This document shows, one piece after another, positions 16,599 through 25,727 of a stretch of DNA of 64,000 nucleotides (the first letter of the stretch is position 1; every line of letters starts with the position of its first letter). The notes under the pieces were generated by a model that had not been told where the DNA came from, made no database searches, and saw only the letters and a list, made by a program, of their open reading frames with translations. The position numbers were made by a program, and so were the translations under genes. The stretch comes from Eubacteriales bacterium (GTDB lineage Bacteria; Bacillota; Clostridia; Christensenellales; CAG-138): positions 62,001 to 126,000 of the forward strand of contig JAQUTY010000001.1 of NCBI GenBank assembly GCA_028694155.1, written 5' to 3'.

Positions 16599-19112
16599 TC
16601 ATTCTCTCTCAAACCAGTAGGTTACAATGTCTTCAACAGCCACAGCCGATGAGCTTCCCGATTGTCCGTTGGGAATGTACACACAAATTACAATCTCGGG
16701 ATTGTCACGGGGAAGCGCAGCAACGAACCATGAGGTGTTCTCAATATCTACATTATTGGTGGCCGATGTCTGTGCTGTACCTGTCTTTCCGATTATTCTG
16801 TCCAGATAGCCCTTGCTCTCAAACTCCTTTGAGAACACCGATGATGCCGTACCGCCGTCCTCAGGCGAGACAACGCCCTTCATTCCCTCGAGTATAGATG
16901 TCCAGTATTCCTCCGGCGCATCAATGGTGCTTTGGGCAACCGACTCAATATTTTTGTAAATGGAACCGTCTGCATTGTAGATTGCATTTACAACGTGAAG
17001 CTGATATGCCGTGCCACGATTTGCAAGAGTGGAAATGTAACGTGCTACCGATACCGGAGTCAGCAGCATAACGCCCTGTCCAATGCCTGTCTGTATTGTG
17101 TAGGTGGGCTTCCAACGAAGCTCCTCCAGCCATGTTGAAATAGGCACGATCCAGCTGGAATGAACAAGCGATATTCCCTGCGGAATATTCATCTCCTCCT
17201 GCAGTATCTTTCTTATCTCATCGCCCATCTCACGCTGAACGCCTGTTTGCAATTCCAACAGCCGTGAGGCGCAACGAGTGAGCTGCTCCTCGGTTATCTC
17301 TACCTCTGCGCCATCGGCAATGATTTTAAGATGGGACAGTATTTGATTGTAGATGATGCGTGGCATGGAGCTGGATTGCTCCGAGAGCGACTTTGTATAG
17401 TCATATCTTGCCTTCTGTCCGCCCACAACCACCGACAATTCGCCCGGAAGCTCAACGCCTGTGGTACCCTCCAATCCTAACTGACCCGACCAGTAGACCA
17501 GCTTATCTATTCCGATGCGATCGGCTACCGTGAAAAAGAAGTAGTTGCAGCTTACCGTGATGGCACGGGACAGATTGAGGTTTAGATGTCTTGATGGATT
17601 GCTTGTCCAACAGGACGGTGCGTTCTGCTCGACCTTTGTGGTTGGATCGTTAACAAAATAGTAGTAGGGCGAGTGGTCGGAAATGAGGCTCTGGGTGGTG
17701 ATGCCTCCCTCCATCAAGCCCGAAAAACCTGTCGCCATTTTGAACACAGAACCGGGCGCAGTTCTTATTCCGATTGCTCTGTTGAGCGTTGGTTGGTTCG
17801 ACCCCTCTCCAAACAGCTCCTCAAACTCCATGCTGTTAATCCCATCGGTAAATACGTTGGGGTCATAGTTGGGATAGGAAGCCATTGCCAGCACGTCACC
17901 GTTGCTGCAATCAAGCACCACTATTGCGCCCGTCTGCGCCATCTTGATTGTGCTTACATCGTCTCTAAGGCTCTGATAGTGGCGCAAATTGTTGCGGAGC
18001 TTGTTCTCCTGCTTGGTGTGCGTTGCTTCTATATTATGTACAAGTGCCTGCTCGACCACCTTTTGAAGCTCGATATCAATGGTGAGCTGAACGGTCATTC
18101 CGTCAGTTGCCGTCTGCGATTCGAGCGTCTCAATAATGCCTCCACGCTTATTTATCAGAAACTTTCTGAAGCCTTGACGGCTGGTGATGTTTGACGTGAG
18201 GTACGCCTCCATCGTCTTTTCAACGCCGGCAACGCCAATCAAATCGGAATAGGAATACCCTAAATCCAGCATGTTGGTTGAAAGCTCATCCTCCGAAAAG
18301 AACTCCCAATAGCTTTGTGCATCGTAGCTTATGTCCTCCATGTTGGTGGTGACTTGCTTGCCCAAATATCCAACGATGTGACAGGCGGTTGTACCCTGCG
18401 GATAGATGCGTGTGCTGCTCTTCTCGCTTTGAATACCCATAAGCTCGCTTGTCATCATGTCAAGCTCCGCCACCACGGACAGCGGCACATCATAGGCGAT
18501 TGTTACTCCCTCGAATGCACGATAGCTGTTTAGAACCGCCTCTTGACGTATGGACATAATCTTTCGTGCCTGAACATAGGACATATCATCTGATATTTGC
18601 CACGAATCACGCAGAATGAGGTATGCTTGCTCCGCCGTCAAATCTGGGTCGGAAAAGTTGCACGCCTGAACAAAATTTTTCCTGCGTGTCGCCTGTACGG
18701 ACTGGCTTGTTGTTCCCCAGTCATAATAGAACGTTCCGTCATCATTCATGTGGATATAGAACGTGTCGATAATCTCACCACCGCCATTTTCGATAACCTC
18801 GATGGTCTTGATGAGCGATTGGGTGTAACGTGCGCTCTCAACAGGTGAGGTGCGAGTGGGGTCGCGATAGAACACTATGTTGTAGGTCGTTTCATCGTAT
18901 GCCAAAAGAACGCCGTTTCGATCGACGATATTTCCTCGTATTCCCGACTGATAGGTAGTGGCTTGACTTGTCTGCGATACGGCGGCTGCATACGCCTCCG
19001 TCTCTTGTACTGTGAGCTTTTCAAGCCCGTAAATTAGGTAGCCCAGCATGGCAGCAAGCATAAGCCCGATGATGGCGAGTCTCAAATTCAGCTTTGCTGT
19101 GATAGTTTTCAT
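16599..19112 (-). CDS. mrdA: Penicillin-binding protein 2 (elongasome transpeptidase)
   Basis: A class B transpeptidase that cross-links peptidoglycan along the cell cylinder. The 837-residue protein has a membrane anchor at about 12-32, a pedestal with RGNIVDRNG, and a transpeptidase domain with SVFK (Ser455 nucleophile), SCN (521-523) and KTGTAQ (776-781). The distance from SxN to KTG is about 250 residues, roughly 90 more than usual; the extra segment (about 575-665) is charged and helical. The chosen ATG overlaps the mreD stop in ATGA, and the longer frame would read far into mreD. The neighbours mreC and mreD confirm the elongation role, though SpoVD/FtsI-type proteins share the motifs. 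Confidence 0.92.
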   Translation of the reverse strand: MKTITAKLNLRLAIIGLMLAAMLGYLIYGLEKLTVQETEAYAAAVSQTSQATTYQSGIRGNIVDRNGVLLAYDETTYNIVFYRDPTRTSPVESARYTQSLIKTIEVIENGGGEIIDTFYIHMNDDGTFYYDWGTTSQSVQATRRKNFVQACNFSDPDLTAEQAYLILRDSWQISDDMSYVQARKIMSIRQEAVLNSYRAFEGVTIAYDVPLSVVAELDMMTSELMGIQSEKSSTRIYPQGTTACHIVGYLGKQVTTNMEDISYDAQSYWEFFSEDELSTNMLDLGYSYSDLIGVAGVEKTMEAYLTSNITSRQGFRKFLINKRGGIIETLESQTATDGMTVQLTIDIELQKVVEQALVHNIEATHTKQENKLRNNLRHYQSLRDDVSTIKMAQTGAIVVLDCSNGDVLAMASYPNYDPNVFTDGINSMEFEELFGEGSNQPTLNRAIGIRTAPGSVFKMATGFSGLMEGGITTQSLISDHSPYYYFVNDPTTKVEQNAPSCWTSNPSRHLNLNLSRAITVSCNYFFFTVADRIGIDKLVYWSGQLGLEGTTGVELPGELSVVVGGQKARYDYTKSLSEQSSSMPRIIYNQILSHLKIIADGAEVEITEEQLTRCASRLLELQTGVQREMGDEIRKILQEEMNIPQGISLVHSSWIVPISTWLEELRWKPTYTIQTGIGQGVMLLTPVSVARYISTLANRGTAYQLHVVNAIYNADGSIYKNIESVAQSTIDAPEEYWTSILEGMKGVVSPEDGGTASSVFSKEFESKGYLDRIIGKTGTAQTSATNNVDIENTSWFVAALPRDNPEIVICVYIPNGQSGSSSAVAVEDIVTYWFERE

Positions 19113-19600
19113 GCTCGCTCCAACTGACCCTTGAGCAAGGGACTTAGGCATCTGTTTAGAAGCATCGTCAGTCCTCCTGTGATGATCGCACATGGAATGG
19201 CGTGTAGCAAAAGTGCGTTAAGCACGTTAACGACCGCCCCAAATATGGTTGCAAGCAGCCACAACAGCATATCCATTGCTATCAGCGACGTAACCATAAT
19301 AAGAAAAACAAACAGCTTTTTGTGATTGCTGCGCCCAACCAGCACATAGCAGACTACCACTGCTGCAAGATACAGAGCAGAGGTCAGCCCCAGATATGGA
19401 TTGCCGATAAAATCCAGCACCAGACCGCACACGGCGGCAATGATTATTCCACTTTGAACAGAGAACGTTAATGTGGCAGAAAGCGCAAGCGCAAGCACCA
19501 TATAGGGACGAATGCCATACAGGTTAATCCGATCGAAAAAAGCGGTGTCGAGGAACAAAAAGACTATGGAAAGAAGAACCAAATAGATGTTTTTCTTCAT
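19109..19600 (-). CDS. mreD: Rod shape-determining protein MreD
   Basis: A 163-residue hydrophobic protein with five or six membrane segments, poor in conserved motifs as is normal for MreD. It is identified by size, by the FFDRINLYGIRP stretch after the first helix that resembles other clostridial MreD proteins, and above all by lying between mreC and the PBP2 gene with four-base ATGA overlaps on both sides. It is thought to link MreC/MreB to the wall-synthesis enzymes in the membrane. mreB is not adjacent in this window. Confidence 0.88.
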   Translation of the reverse strand: MKKNIYLVLLSIVFLFLDTAFFDRINLYGIRPYMVLALALSATLTFSVQSGIIIAAVCGLVLDFIGNPYLGLTSALYLAAVVVCYVLVGRSNHKKLFVFLIMVTSLIAMDMLLWLLATIFGAVVNVLNALLLHAIPCAIITGGLTMLLNRCLSPLLKGQLERA

Positions 19601-20436
19601 TCCTCCACCACCTCGTCCACATTCAAAACAATCATCACTTCTTCGAGATGGACAAAATCTATCGGCACATACACCCCTGCGTCATATGGTTCGTTTCCTG
19701 TGGATATGGTCACAACCTCGCCCACATACATTCCCTTTGGAAACAGTCCTCCAAGCCCTGAGGTCAAAATGACATCTCCTGCAACAACGGTAGCATTGGT
19801 GGGCAGATAGTATAGCTGCATGATGGCGGACTCGCCTGTATTTGATATTACGCTGCCGAACATTCCTTCATCTCTGGTTCGCTGCACCATGACGGATATG
19901 CGCATATCATCGTTGAGCATGGTGCGCACCTTACACCAAGTCGTTCCAACAAGTGTCACCCTGCCTACAATGCCATCGGGTGTAACAACAGGCATCTTTT
20001 CTTTTATGCCGTTGCGGCTGCCAACATTGAGCGTAAGCGTATCGACATATTCGTTGCTGCTTCTTGCAATGACCTGGGCGGTGACCATTGTCATATTGGG
20101 GTTCGACTCAACGTAATTGAGTATTTCTGTGAGCCTTGCGTTCTCTCTGGAAGTTTCCTCATACTCGGCATCTAACAGCTTGTACTTGTTCAATTCGGCT
20201 TCGAGCTGTGCGTTTTTTTGTTCAAGCTCGGAGGGTGTGAACACACGCACAAAGAACGAGGTCACATCATTTGTAAGCTCCGACACAAACTCCTGCACCG
20301 GTATGATTGCCTTTGCAAACAGTCCCTCGGCATAGGTTGCAACTCGTGTTCCAAGAGTAAACGCACACAGCACCAAAAACATCGCGATTGCGATGATGGC
20401 GATCAGTATCGGCTTGTTTCTCCAAAGCTTGCGCAT
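19597..20436 (-). CDS. mreC: Rod shape-determining protein MreC
   Basis: The 279-residue protein has one N-terminal membrane helix (about 9-27), a coiled-coil region (about 70-110; EQKNAQLEAELNKYKLL and following), and two beta-barrel subdomains with VTPDGIVGRV and VILTSGLGGLFPKGMYVG, the latter being the typical MreC signature. It forms the periplasm-side scaffold of the elongasome and activates PBP2. It is the first of three translationally coupled genes, mreC-mreD-mrdA. A GAGGGT stretch precedes the ATG. Confidence 0.95.
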   Translation of the reverse strand: MRKLWRNKPILIAIIAIAMFLVLCAFTLGTRVATYAEGLFAKAIIPVQEFVSELTNDVTSFFVRVFTPSELEQKNAQLEAELNKYKLLDAEYEETSRENARLTEILNYVESNPNMTMVTAQVIARSSNEYVDTLTLNVGSRNGIKEKMPVVTPDGIVGRVTLVGTTWCKVRTMLNDDMRISVMVQRTRDEGMFGSVISNTGESAIMQLYYLPTNATVVAGDVILTSGLGGLFPKGMYVGEVVTISTGNEPYDAGVYVPIDFVHLEEVMIVLNVDEVVEE

Positions 20437-20466
20437 ATACCCTCAAAAGCAAATTATTACGACTGC

Positions 20467-20475
20467 ATTATACCA
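20467..20475 (-). promoter_or_regulatory. Extended -10 promoter of mreC-mreD-mrdA
   Basis: On the minus strand TGG-TATAAT (20467-20475) forms an extended -10 element about 30 bases from the mreC ATG. No good -35 box is visible at 17 bases. A short GAACT/AGTTC inverted repeat lies just upstream. Confidence 0.5.
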
Positions 20476-20519
20476 TATCAGCGTTGCCAAAAGGGTGAAC
20501 TTTGTATTAAGAGTTCAGC

Positions 20520-21980
20520 TTATCGCCCACTCATGAGCGTGTATCGGGCGATGCGCTTTTGCAGCTTGTCTGTAAGGTCGGAGGCAAGTATGCGATAGCC
20601 CCACCAGCCAGTCGTTCCCGGAAGGTTCATGCGGCTTTCGTTCCCCTGCCCAAGATAGTCCTGAATGGGGACGATGGCAAGCTGAGAAGCAGAGGTCATT
20701 AGACCTCGGATAAAGCCGAATGGAAAGCCTTCCTTAGCGTTAAGCCCCAAATACTGAACGGCAAAGCCAAGGCAACGTGGGTCGGTATCGCTCAGCCAGC
20801 CCATCATGGGGCTATTGTCGTGCGTGCCCGTATACACCACGCTGTTTATAGGATAGTTGTGCGGAAGCTCACGGCTATTCTGATATGGGTCAAAGCCAAA
20901 CTGCATCACACGCATACCGGGATATCCGGATGCGCTGAGCAGTCTCTTTACCTCAGGCGTCAAAAAGCCTAAATCCTCGGCAATTATGCTAAGGTCGGGA
21001 CAATCCCGCTTGATGGCGGACACCAGCGCCATGTCCGGTCCCTTCTCCCAGTGTCCGTTGACAGCGGTATCTTCGCCAAACGGAACCGCCCAATAGCTTT
21101 CAATGCCACGGAAATGGTCGAGCCGAGCAACAGAAAAACGTTTCTTCATTGCGCTCATTCGGCGACCCCACCATGCAAAATCCTCATTTTTATGTGCGTC
21201 CCAGTCATAAATGGGATTGCCCCAAAGCTGACCGGTGGGCGAAAAGTAGTCGGGTGGTACGCCTGCCACAACATAGGGTTGGTAATCCGAATTGAGCTTG
21301 AATAAATCGGGGCGTGTCCACACGTCCACGCTGTCCAATGGAACGTAAATCGGAACATCTCCGATGAGGGACACTCCCTTTTGAGCAGCGTAACTCTTTA
21401 GCCGTTGCCATTGGAGGTCGAACTCATACTGAATGAAGCATTGAAAGGCAATCTCCTCGCTAAGCTCTTTTTGATAGCGTTCAAGAGCTTGTGGGCTGCG
21501 AGACTTGATATCCTCGTCCCATTCCGTCCATGCTTTCCCTCCAAAATGAGCTTTGAGTGCACAAAAGAGAGCGTATTCGTTGAGCCAATCGGCGTTTTGG
21601 CGGCAATAGTCGCTCATGCGCTCACGGTTGAAGCGTGAAAAAGCGGAACGAAGAACCGTGAAACGATTCTCATACAGCTTGCCAAAGTCAACGTTTTGTG
21701 GGTTGGAGCCGAAGTCAAGGTCTAGATCTTCATCGGTGAGCAAGCCCTCGTTTTTCAGCTCGTCCAGATCCACAAGATAGGGGTTGCCTGCAAAGGTGGA
21801 GCTGCTCTGATAGGGCGAGTCCCCAAAGCTGGTCGGCCCGATGGGGAGCATCTGCCAATAGCTCTGCTTGGCACCCCAAAGAAAATCTACAAAGTCCAAT
21901 GCCGCCTGCCCCAATGTTCCAACCCCATAGGGAGAGGGTAGGCTGGTGATGTGCATGAGAATACCTGCGCTACGTTTCAT
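20520..21980 (-). CDS. malQ: 4-alpha-glucanotransferase (amylomaltase)
   Basis: A GH77 enzyme that disproportionates maltodextrins, releasing glucose. The 486-residue protein begins with RSAGILMHITSLPSPYGVG and carries the family's catalytic set: nucleophile Asp in ARLDHFRG, acid/base Glu in IIAEDLGFLTPEV, and transition-state Asp in YTGTHDNSP. Length is that of the short bacterial type. The ATG at 21980 has AGGAT seven bases upstream and puts the conserved N-terminus first; an earlier in-frame start has no ribosome-binding site. It is divergent from the D-aminoacylase gene and works with glgP at 12.7-15.1 kb in glycogen or maltodextrin use. Confidence 0.95.
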   Translation of the reverse strand: MKRSAGILMHITSLPSPYGVGTLGQAALDFVDFLWGAKQSYWQMLPIGPTSFGDSPYQSSSTFAGNPYLVDLDELKNEGLLTDEDLDLDFGSNPQNVDFGKLYENRFTVLRSAFSRFNRERMSDYCRQNADWLNEYALFCALKAHFGGKAWTEWDEDIKSRSPQALERYQKELSEEIAFQCFIQYEFDLQWQRLKSYAAQKGVSLIGDVPIYVPLDSVDVWTRPDLFKLNSDYQPYVVAGVPPDYFSPTGQLWGNPIYDWDAHKNEDFAWWGRRMSAMKKRFSVARLDHFRGIESYWAVPFGEDTAVNGHWEKGPDMALVSAIKRDCPDLSIIAEDLGFLTPEVKRLLSASGYPGMRVMQFGFDPYQNSRELPHNYPINSVVYTGTHDNSPMMGWLSDTDPRCLGFAVQYLGLNAKEGFPFGFIRGLMTSASQLAIVPIQDYLGQGNESRMNLPGTTGWWGYRILASDLTDKLQKRIARYTLMSGR

Positions 21981-22029
21981 AATATATCCTACATTTTCCC
22001 GAAATTTCACATCTATTTTACCACACCTG

Positions 22030-22038
22030 TGATATAAT
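22030..22038 (+). promoter_or_regulatory. Extended -10 promoter, apparently leaderless
   Basis: TGA-TATAAT (22030-22038) is an extended -10 element whose expected transcription start falls at about 22044-22046, the A of the deacylase ATG. No purine-rich ribosome-binding site lies between the box and the ATG. Confidence 0.5.
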
Positions 22039-22045
22039 ACAAGAC

Positions 22046-23611
22046 ATGAAAACGATTATTTCAGGTGCCAGTATCGTTGATGGCAGCGGTTCGCCTGCAT
22101 TCCTTGGCGATATAGGCATTGATAACGGGCGCATAGTTGTCCTCCCACCCAACAGCGGCGCAACTGCCGCAGAACGCATAGACGGAACAGGTCTTATGCT
22201 CACCCCTGCCTTTATTGATGCACATTCGCACGGTGATTTGACACTTAGTTCGCCGTATGCAACGCTGTCAAAACGCAATCAGGGCATTGTGACGCAGATT
22301 GCCGGTCAATGCGGTGTGTCGATGTTCCCCTATGGCGGCGGAGATGACGAAACGTTTAGACGCTTTATCAGCGGAATCGCACCCTATCCCGATTTTCCTT
22401 GCGATATGAGTGCGCTTGAGAGCTACACATCATTTTGCAGCTGGCAGAAAACCCTGAATCAACCCATTGACACACGCTGCTTTGTGGGGCATGGCACACT
22501 TAGACTGATGGCGATGGGCTATGCCAACCGCAAGCCCGACAAGGGCGAGCTGGACAAAATGAAGTCTGCGCTTAGAATGTGTATTCGTGAGGGCGCGCTC
22601 GGTCTGTCCACAGGGCTTGTCTATGCGCCGTGCTGCTATGCAGACAACGATGAGATACTGTCCCTTCTGCGTGTTGTCAAGGAGGAGGGTGGCATCTATG
22701 CCACGCATCCACGCAACGAGGCGGACAATGTTGTGGACGCACGCAGAGAATCGCTTCGGCTTGCAAAGGTCGCCGATGTTCCGCTATGCGTATCGCATCT
22801 CAAGTCGGCAGGACACGATAACTGGGGTAAGGCGAAGATATGCCTTGAGGATATTGACCGTGGCTTGCAGGACGGAATGAGCATTTTGATTGACTGCTAC
22901 CCCTATCTTGCCGGAAACACCAGTCTGAATGTATCCATTCCTCCACGCTACTTTACTCAAGGATTGTCGGGTCTTTTAGATGCACTAAAATCTCCCACCG
23001 AACGCAGCATCATTGAGGAGGAAATGTCACGGAAGTCAAACTATGACAACTACATTTACAACAGCGGTGGCTTTGGCGGAACGCTCGTATCAACCTGCCC
23101 CATTTTCCACGATGCGGAAGGAATGATGATTGATGAATATGCAAAATCGGTCGGGCTCTCGCCATTTGACGCATACTGTGATATACTGATTAAGAATGGA
23201 GGCTTGGGACTTGGGGTATACTTCCACATGGGCGAGGAGGATCTAAATAGCATCTTTGCTCATCCACGCTGTGCCGTTTCGACAGACGGGCTTATCGGCA
23301 GGGACGGCGATCAACCGCACCCACGCTCTTTTGGCACTATGCCGCGCGCCTATCGATTTATGACCAGCCAGAAGCACCTCTGCTCCAAAGAGGAAGCCAT
23401 CAGGAGAATGACGGGGCTGCCCGCCGAGTTTTTGCATCTTGAAGGCAAGGGGTTCATTCGTGACGGCTACGATGCGGACATTCTGTTGATAGATGAAAAC
23501 AGCTTTTATGATCATGCAACCTATAAGAATGGGTCGGCTCTTACAAGCGGCATACGCATGATTTTTGAAAAAGGTAAACTGCTATACAAGGAGAATAAAC
23601 AATGCAACTAA
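22046..23611 (+). CDS. N-acyl-D-amino-acid deacylase (D-aminoacylase), amidohydrolase family
   Basis: A 521-residue zinc amidohydrolase expected to remove the acyl group from N-acyl-D-amino acids in the cytoplasm. The TIM-barrel metal ligands are in FIDAHSHGDL (about 57-66), the carboxylated or bridging site and GHGTLR near 150, ATHPRNEAD near 219, VSHLKSAG near 253, and a final STDGLIG aspartate. The N-terminal IISGASIVDGSG and C-terminal ADILLID strands form the small beta domain, so both ends are complete. It overlaps psuG by ten bases. The substrate is inferred; a dipeptidase-like or peptidoglycan-derived D-amino-acid role is plausible given the next-but-one gene. Confidence 0.9.
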   Translation: MKTIISGASIVDGSGSPAFLGDIGIDNGRIVVLPPNSGATAAERIDGTGLMLTPAFIDAHSHGDLTLSSPYATLSKRNQGIVTQIAGQCGVSMFPYGGGDDETFRRFISGIAPYPDFPCDMSALESYTSFCSWQKTLNQPIDTRCFVGHGTLRLMAMGYANRKPDKGELDKMKSALRMCIREGALGLSTGLVYAPCCYADNDEILSLLRVVKEEGGIYATHPRNEADNVVDARRESLRLAKVADVPLCVSHLKSAGHDNWGKAKICLEDIDRGLQDGMSILIDCYPYLAGNTSLNVSIPPRYFTQGLSGLLDALKSPTERSIIEEEMSRKSNYDNYIYNSGGFGGTLVSTCPIFHDAEGMMIDEYAKSVGLSPFDAYCDILIKNGGLGLGVYFHMGEEDLNSIFAHPRCAVSTDGLIGRDGDQPHPRSFGTMPRAYRFMTSQKHLCSKEEAIRRMTGLPAEFLHLEGKGFIRDGYDADILLIDENSFYDHATYKNGSALTSGIRMIFEKGKLLYKENKQCN

Positions 23612-24513
23612 AAGACCATATCCAACTCTCGCCCGAGGTCGCTCGTGCGCTCAAGGAAAATAAGCCGATTGTGGCTTTGGAAAGCACCATCATTTCGCAC
23701 GGTATGCCCTATCCGCAAAACGTTGAAACAGCACTTAATTGTCAGCGCATCTGCCGTGAGAATGGTGCCGTGCCGGCAACCTGTGCCATCATCGGTGGCA
23801 AGCTCTGTGCAGGTTTGACAGATGAACAGATTGACTATCTTGGCAAGGAGGGTTCAAAGGTGGCAAAGGCGAGCCGCAGGGACATTCCGTTGCTGATTGC
23901 ACAAGGCAGAGATGGTGCGACCACTGTTGCTGCGACCATGATTGTGGCGTCCCTTGCCGGAATTAAGGTTTTTGCGACCGGCGGAATCGGCGGAGTTCAC
24001 CGTGGTGCAACCGAAACCATGGATATTTCTGCCGACCTTGACGAGCTTGCAAAGACCCCTGTTTGCGTAATCTGCGCAGGCGCAAAGAGCATACTTGATC
24101 TGCCGCTGACAATGGAATATCTTGAAACCAAGGGCGTTCCGGTAATCGGCTTCGGCACGGATGAGCTTCCAGCATTTTTCACCCGCAAAAGCGGCGTTAA
24201 GCTGCAATGGCGTGTTGATGAGCCGAAACTCATTGCAGATGCCATCAACGCTGCTCACGACATCGGTTATCAGGGCGGTATGCTCGTTGTAAATCCAATT
24301 CCTGAGCAGTACTCCATGGATGCGGACGTTATCAACGCTGCCATCGACAACGCTATTGATGAGGCAAAACGTGCCGGCATAAAGGGAAAGGACACAACGC
24401 CCTACCTGCTTGCTAAAATCACGGAGATTACCGGCGGAAGCAGTCTTGAGGCAAACATTGCGCTGGTCTATAACAATGTGAAGGTTGCTTCTAGTATTGC
24501 AGCGGAACTGTGA
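23602..24513 (+). CDS. psuG: Pseudouridine-5'-phosphate glycosidase
   Basis: PsuG splits pseudouridine 5'-phosphate to uracil and ribose 5-phosphate, letting the cell recycle this RNA modification. The 303-residue protein matches the family from end to end: ALESTIISHGMPYPQNVETA at about 25-44, VPATCAIIGGK, FATGGIGGVHRGA near 123-135, and the CAGAKSILDL stretch near 155-164. AAGGAG lies eight bases before the ATG, which is inside the preceding deacylase gene. No psuK kinase is adjacent, so pseudouridine would need another kinase. Coupling to a D-aminoacylase is unusual and may be incidental. Confidence 0.95.
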   Translation: MQLKDHIQLSPEVARALKENKPIVALESTIISHGMPYPQNVETALNCQRICRENGAVPATCAIIGGKLCAGLTDEQIDYLGKEGSKVAKASRRDIPLLIAQGRDGATTVAATMIVASLAGIKVFATGGIGGVHRGATETMDISADLDELAKTPVCVICAGAKSILDLPLTMEYLETKGVPVIGFGTDELPAFFTRKSGVKLQWRVDEPKLIADAINAAHDIGYQGGMLVVNPIPEQYSMDADVINAAIDNAIDEAKRAGIKGKDTTPYLLAKITEITGGSSLEANIALVYNNVKVASSIAAEL

Positions 24514-24518
24514 TTGAT

Positions 24519-25607
24519 ATGAAACGTACACTATCCATCATTCTAATTGTGATTCTTGCCATACCGTTGTGTTTCTCGTACGCCGACACACGCCTTTTGG
24601 GTGACTGTGACGGCGATGGTAATTTGGGCGCAGACGATGCTTCAAGCATACTTAGGCATATAGTGTACCTTGACAGGCTGGCGGGTGCCGATTGGTACGC
24701 TGCGGACGTGGACCAAAATGGCAACATCACCGCATATGACGCCTCGTGTATATTAAGACATGTTGTGCATCTTAGCACCATTACAAGCGAACCGATAGAG
24801 CTGCCGCCGATGATATCAGAGTTGAGGCTTGGCTTGATAGAAGCCGAATTGGACCTCGATGAAACAATCTCCGTCCCCTTTACCTATGAGCTTAACAACG
24901 CTGCGCCAATTTTTGAGGTTGGCTGCTCGAACAACGCTGTATTGTCTGTCATTGGCAGGGGATCAAATCTCGATGTTACTGCCATTGGTGCAGGTGAAGC
25001 GTTCGTAACCGTCACAGATACGGTAAGTCATCATATGGCAAGCGCACGCTTTGTGGTGAGTGAATTTGACAATGAGCTGTACTCCAACATAGTTGTTGGG
25101 CTTTACGGAAGCACGTTCGCACCCGAAGATATGTCGCAAGCGCAAAAGGATTCGGTAATGGCACTGTATGACTACATTCTTGACCTCGATCCCCTTGAGT
25201 CATCAACGCAGATCATCTTTGCCGGTCTTGAGCTGATGGGAACGCCCTACAATGTTCTGGATTGCAGCAATTTTACACGCCGAGCCTATGCAGATGCAGG
25301 CTATGGCAAGGTCATCTGCGGCGGTTCCGAGAATCAGATTCAGCTATTTAGGGACAATGGTTGCCTGTTTGAATTCCCCGTTGACGAGGGTGGAGATTTC
25401 GACTGCTCGCAAATCGCCCCTGCATATGTTCTTTTGTGGGTCGACAGCAGCGGCAAGGGAAACCACTCTGCGCTGTATCTTGGCAACATCAACGGCAGCG
25501 ATTGGCTGCTAGAGTCCGCCACCAGCATCGGCGGTGTTGGAATTCGTCGCCTGTGGTCAACAGGAACATGGCGACTAAAATACTATGCCGACCCGCTTGG
25601 CGACTGA
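24519..25607 (+). CDS. Secreted protein with dockerin repeats and NlpC/P60-like domain
   Basis: A 362-residue exported protein. A signal peptide (about 1-22) is followed at 28-52 and 63-86 by two calcium-loop/helix repeats of type I dockerin kind (GDCDGDGN and ADVDQNGN loops, each followed by a DDASSILRH or YDASCILRH helix). A beta-rich, perhaps Ig-like region covers about 95-190. The C-terminal domain looks like NlpC/P60 or CHAP: Cys249 in LDCSNFTRRAY and His316 in GNHSALYLG. It could be a wall hydrolase attached through a cohesin. A GTG at 24510 overlapping psuG is an alternative start; the ATG gives a better signal peptide. Same operon as psuG. Confidence 0.8.
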   Translation: MKRTLSIILIVILAIPLCFSYADTRLLGDCDGDGNLGADDASSILRHIVYLDRLAGADWYAADVDQNGNITAYDASCILRHVVHLSTITSEPIELPPMISELRLGLIEAELDLDETISVPFTYELNNAAPIFEVGCSNNAVLSVIGRGSNLDVTAIGAGEAFVTVTDTVSHHMASARFVVSEFDNELYSNIVVGLYGSTFAPEDMSQAQKDSVMALYDYILDLDPLESSTQIIFAGLELMGTPYNVLDCSNFTRRAYADAGYGKVICGGSENQIQLFRDNGCLFEFPVDEGGDFDCSQIAPAYVLLWVDSSGKGNHSALYLGNINGSDWLLESATSIGGVGIRRLWSTGTWRLKYYADPLGD

Positions 25608-25619
25608 CAAGAATGAATC

Positions 25620-25638
25620 GGGCGAACACAGTTCGCCC
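25620..25638. repeat. Dispersed palindrome GGGCGAAC-ACA-GTTCGCCC
   Basis: A perfect eight-base inverted repeat with a three-base centre, followed by CCTACG. Two more copies lie at 43508-43526 and 43567-43585. It is 12 bases after the stop codon of the dockerin gene. Confidence 0.8.
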
Positions 25639-25685
25639 CTACGACATTTGATAAAGAATTGCATATTATTTGGTTGCGAAGATGC

Positions 25686-25714
25686 AAAAAAGAAGGCCCG
25701 AGGGTCTTCTTTTT
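25686..25714. terminator. Bidirectional terminator between the dockerin gene and rpsI
   Basis: AAGAAGGCCC-GAG-GGGTCTTCTT (one G-T pair) with an A-run before and a T-run after, so it can stop transcription from both converging genes. Confidence 0.8.
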
Positions 25715-25727
25715 GTTTGTGAAGATA

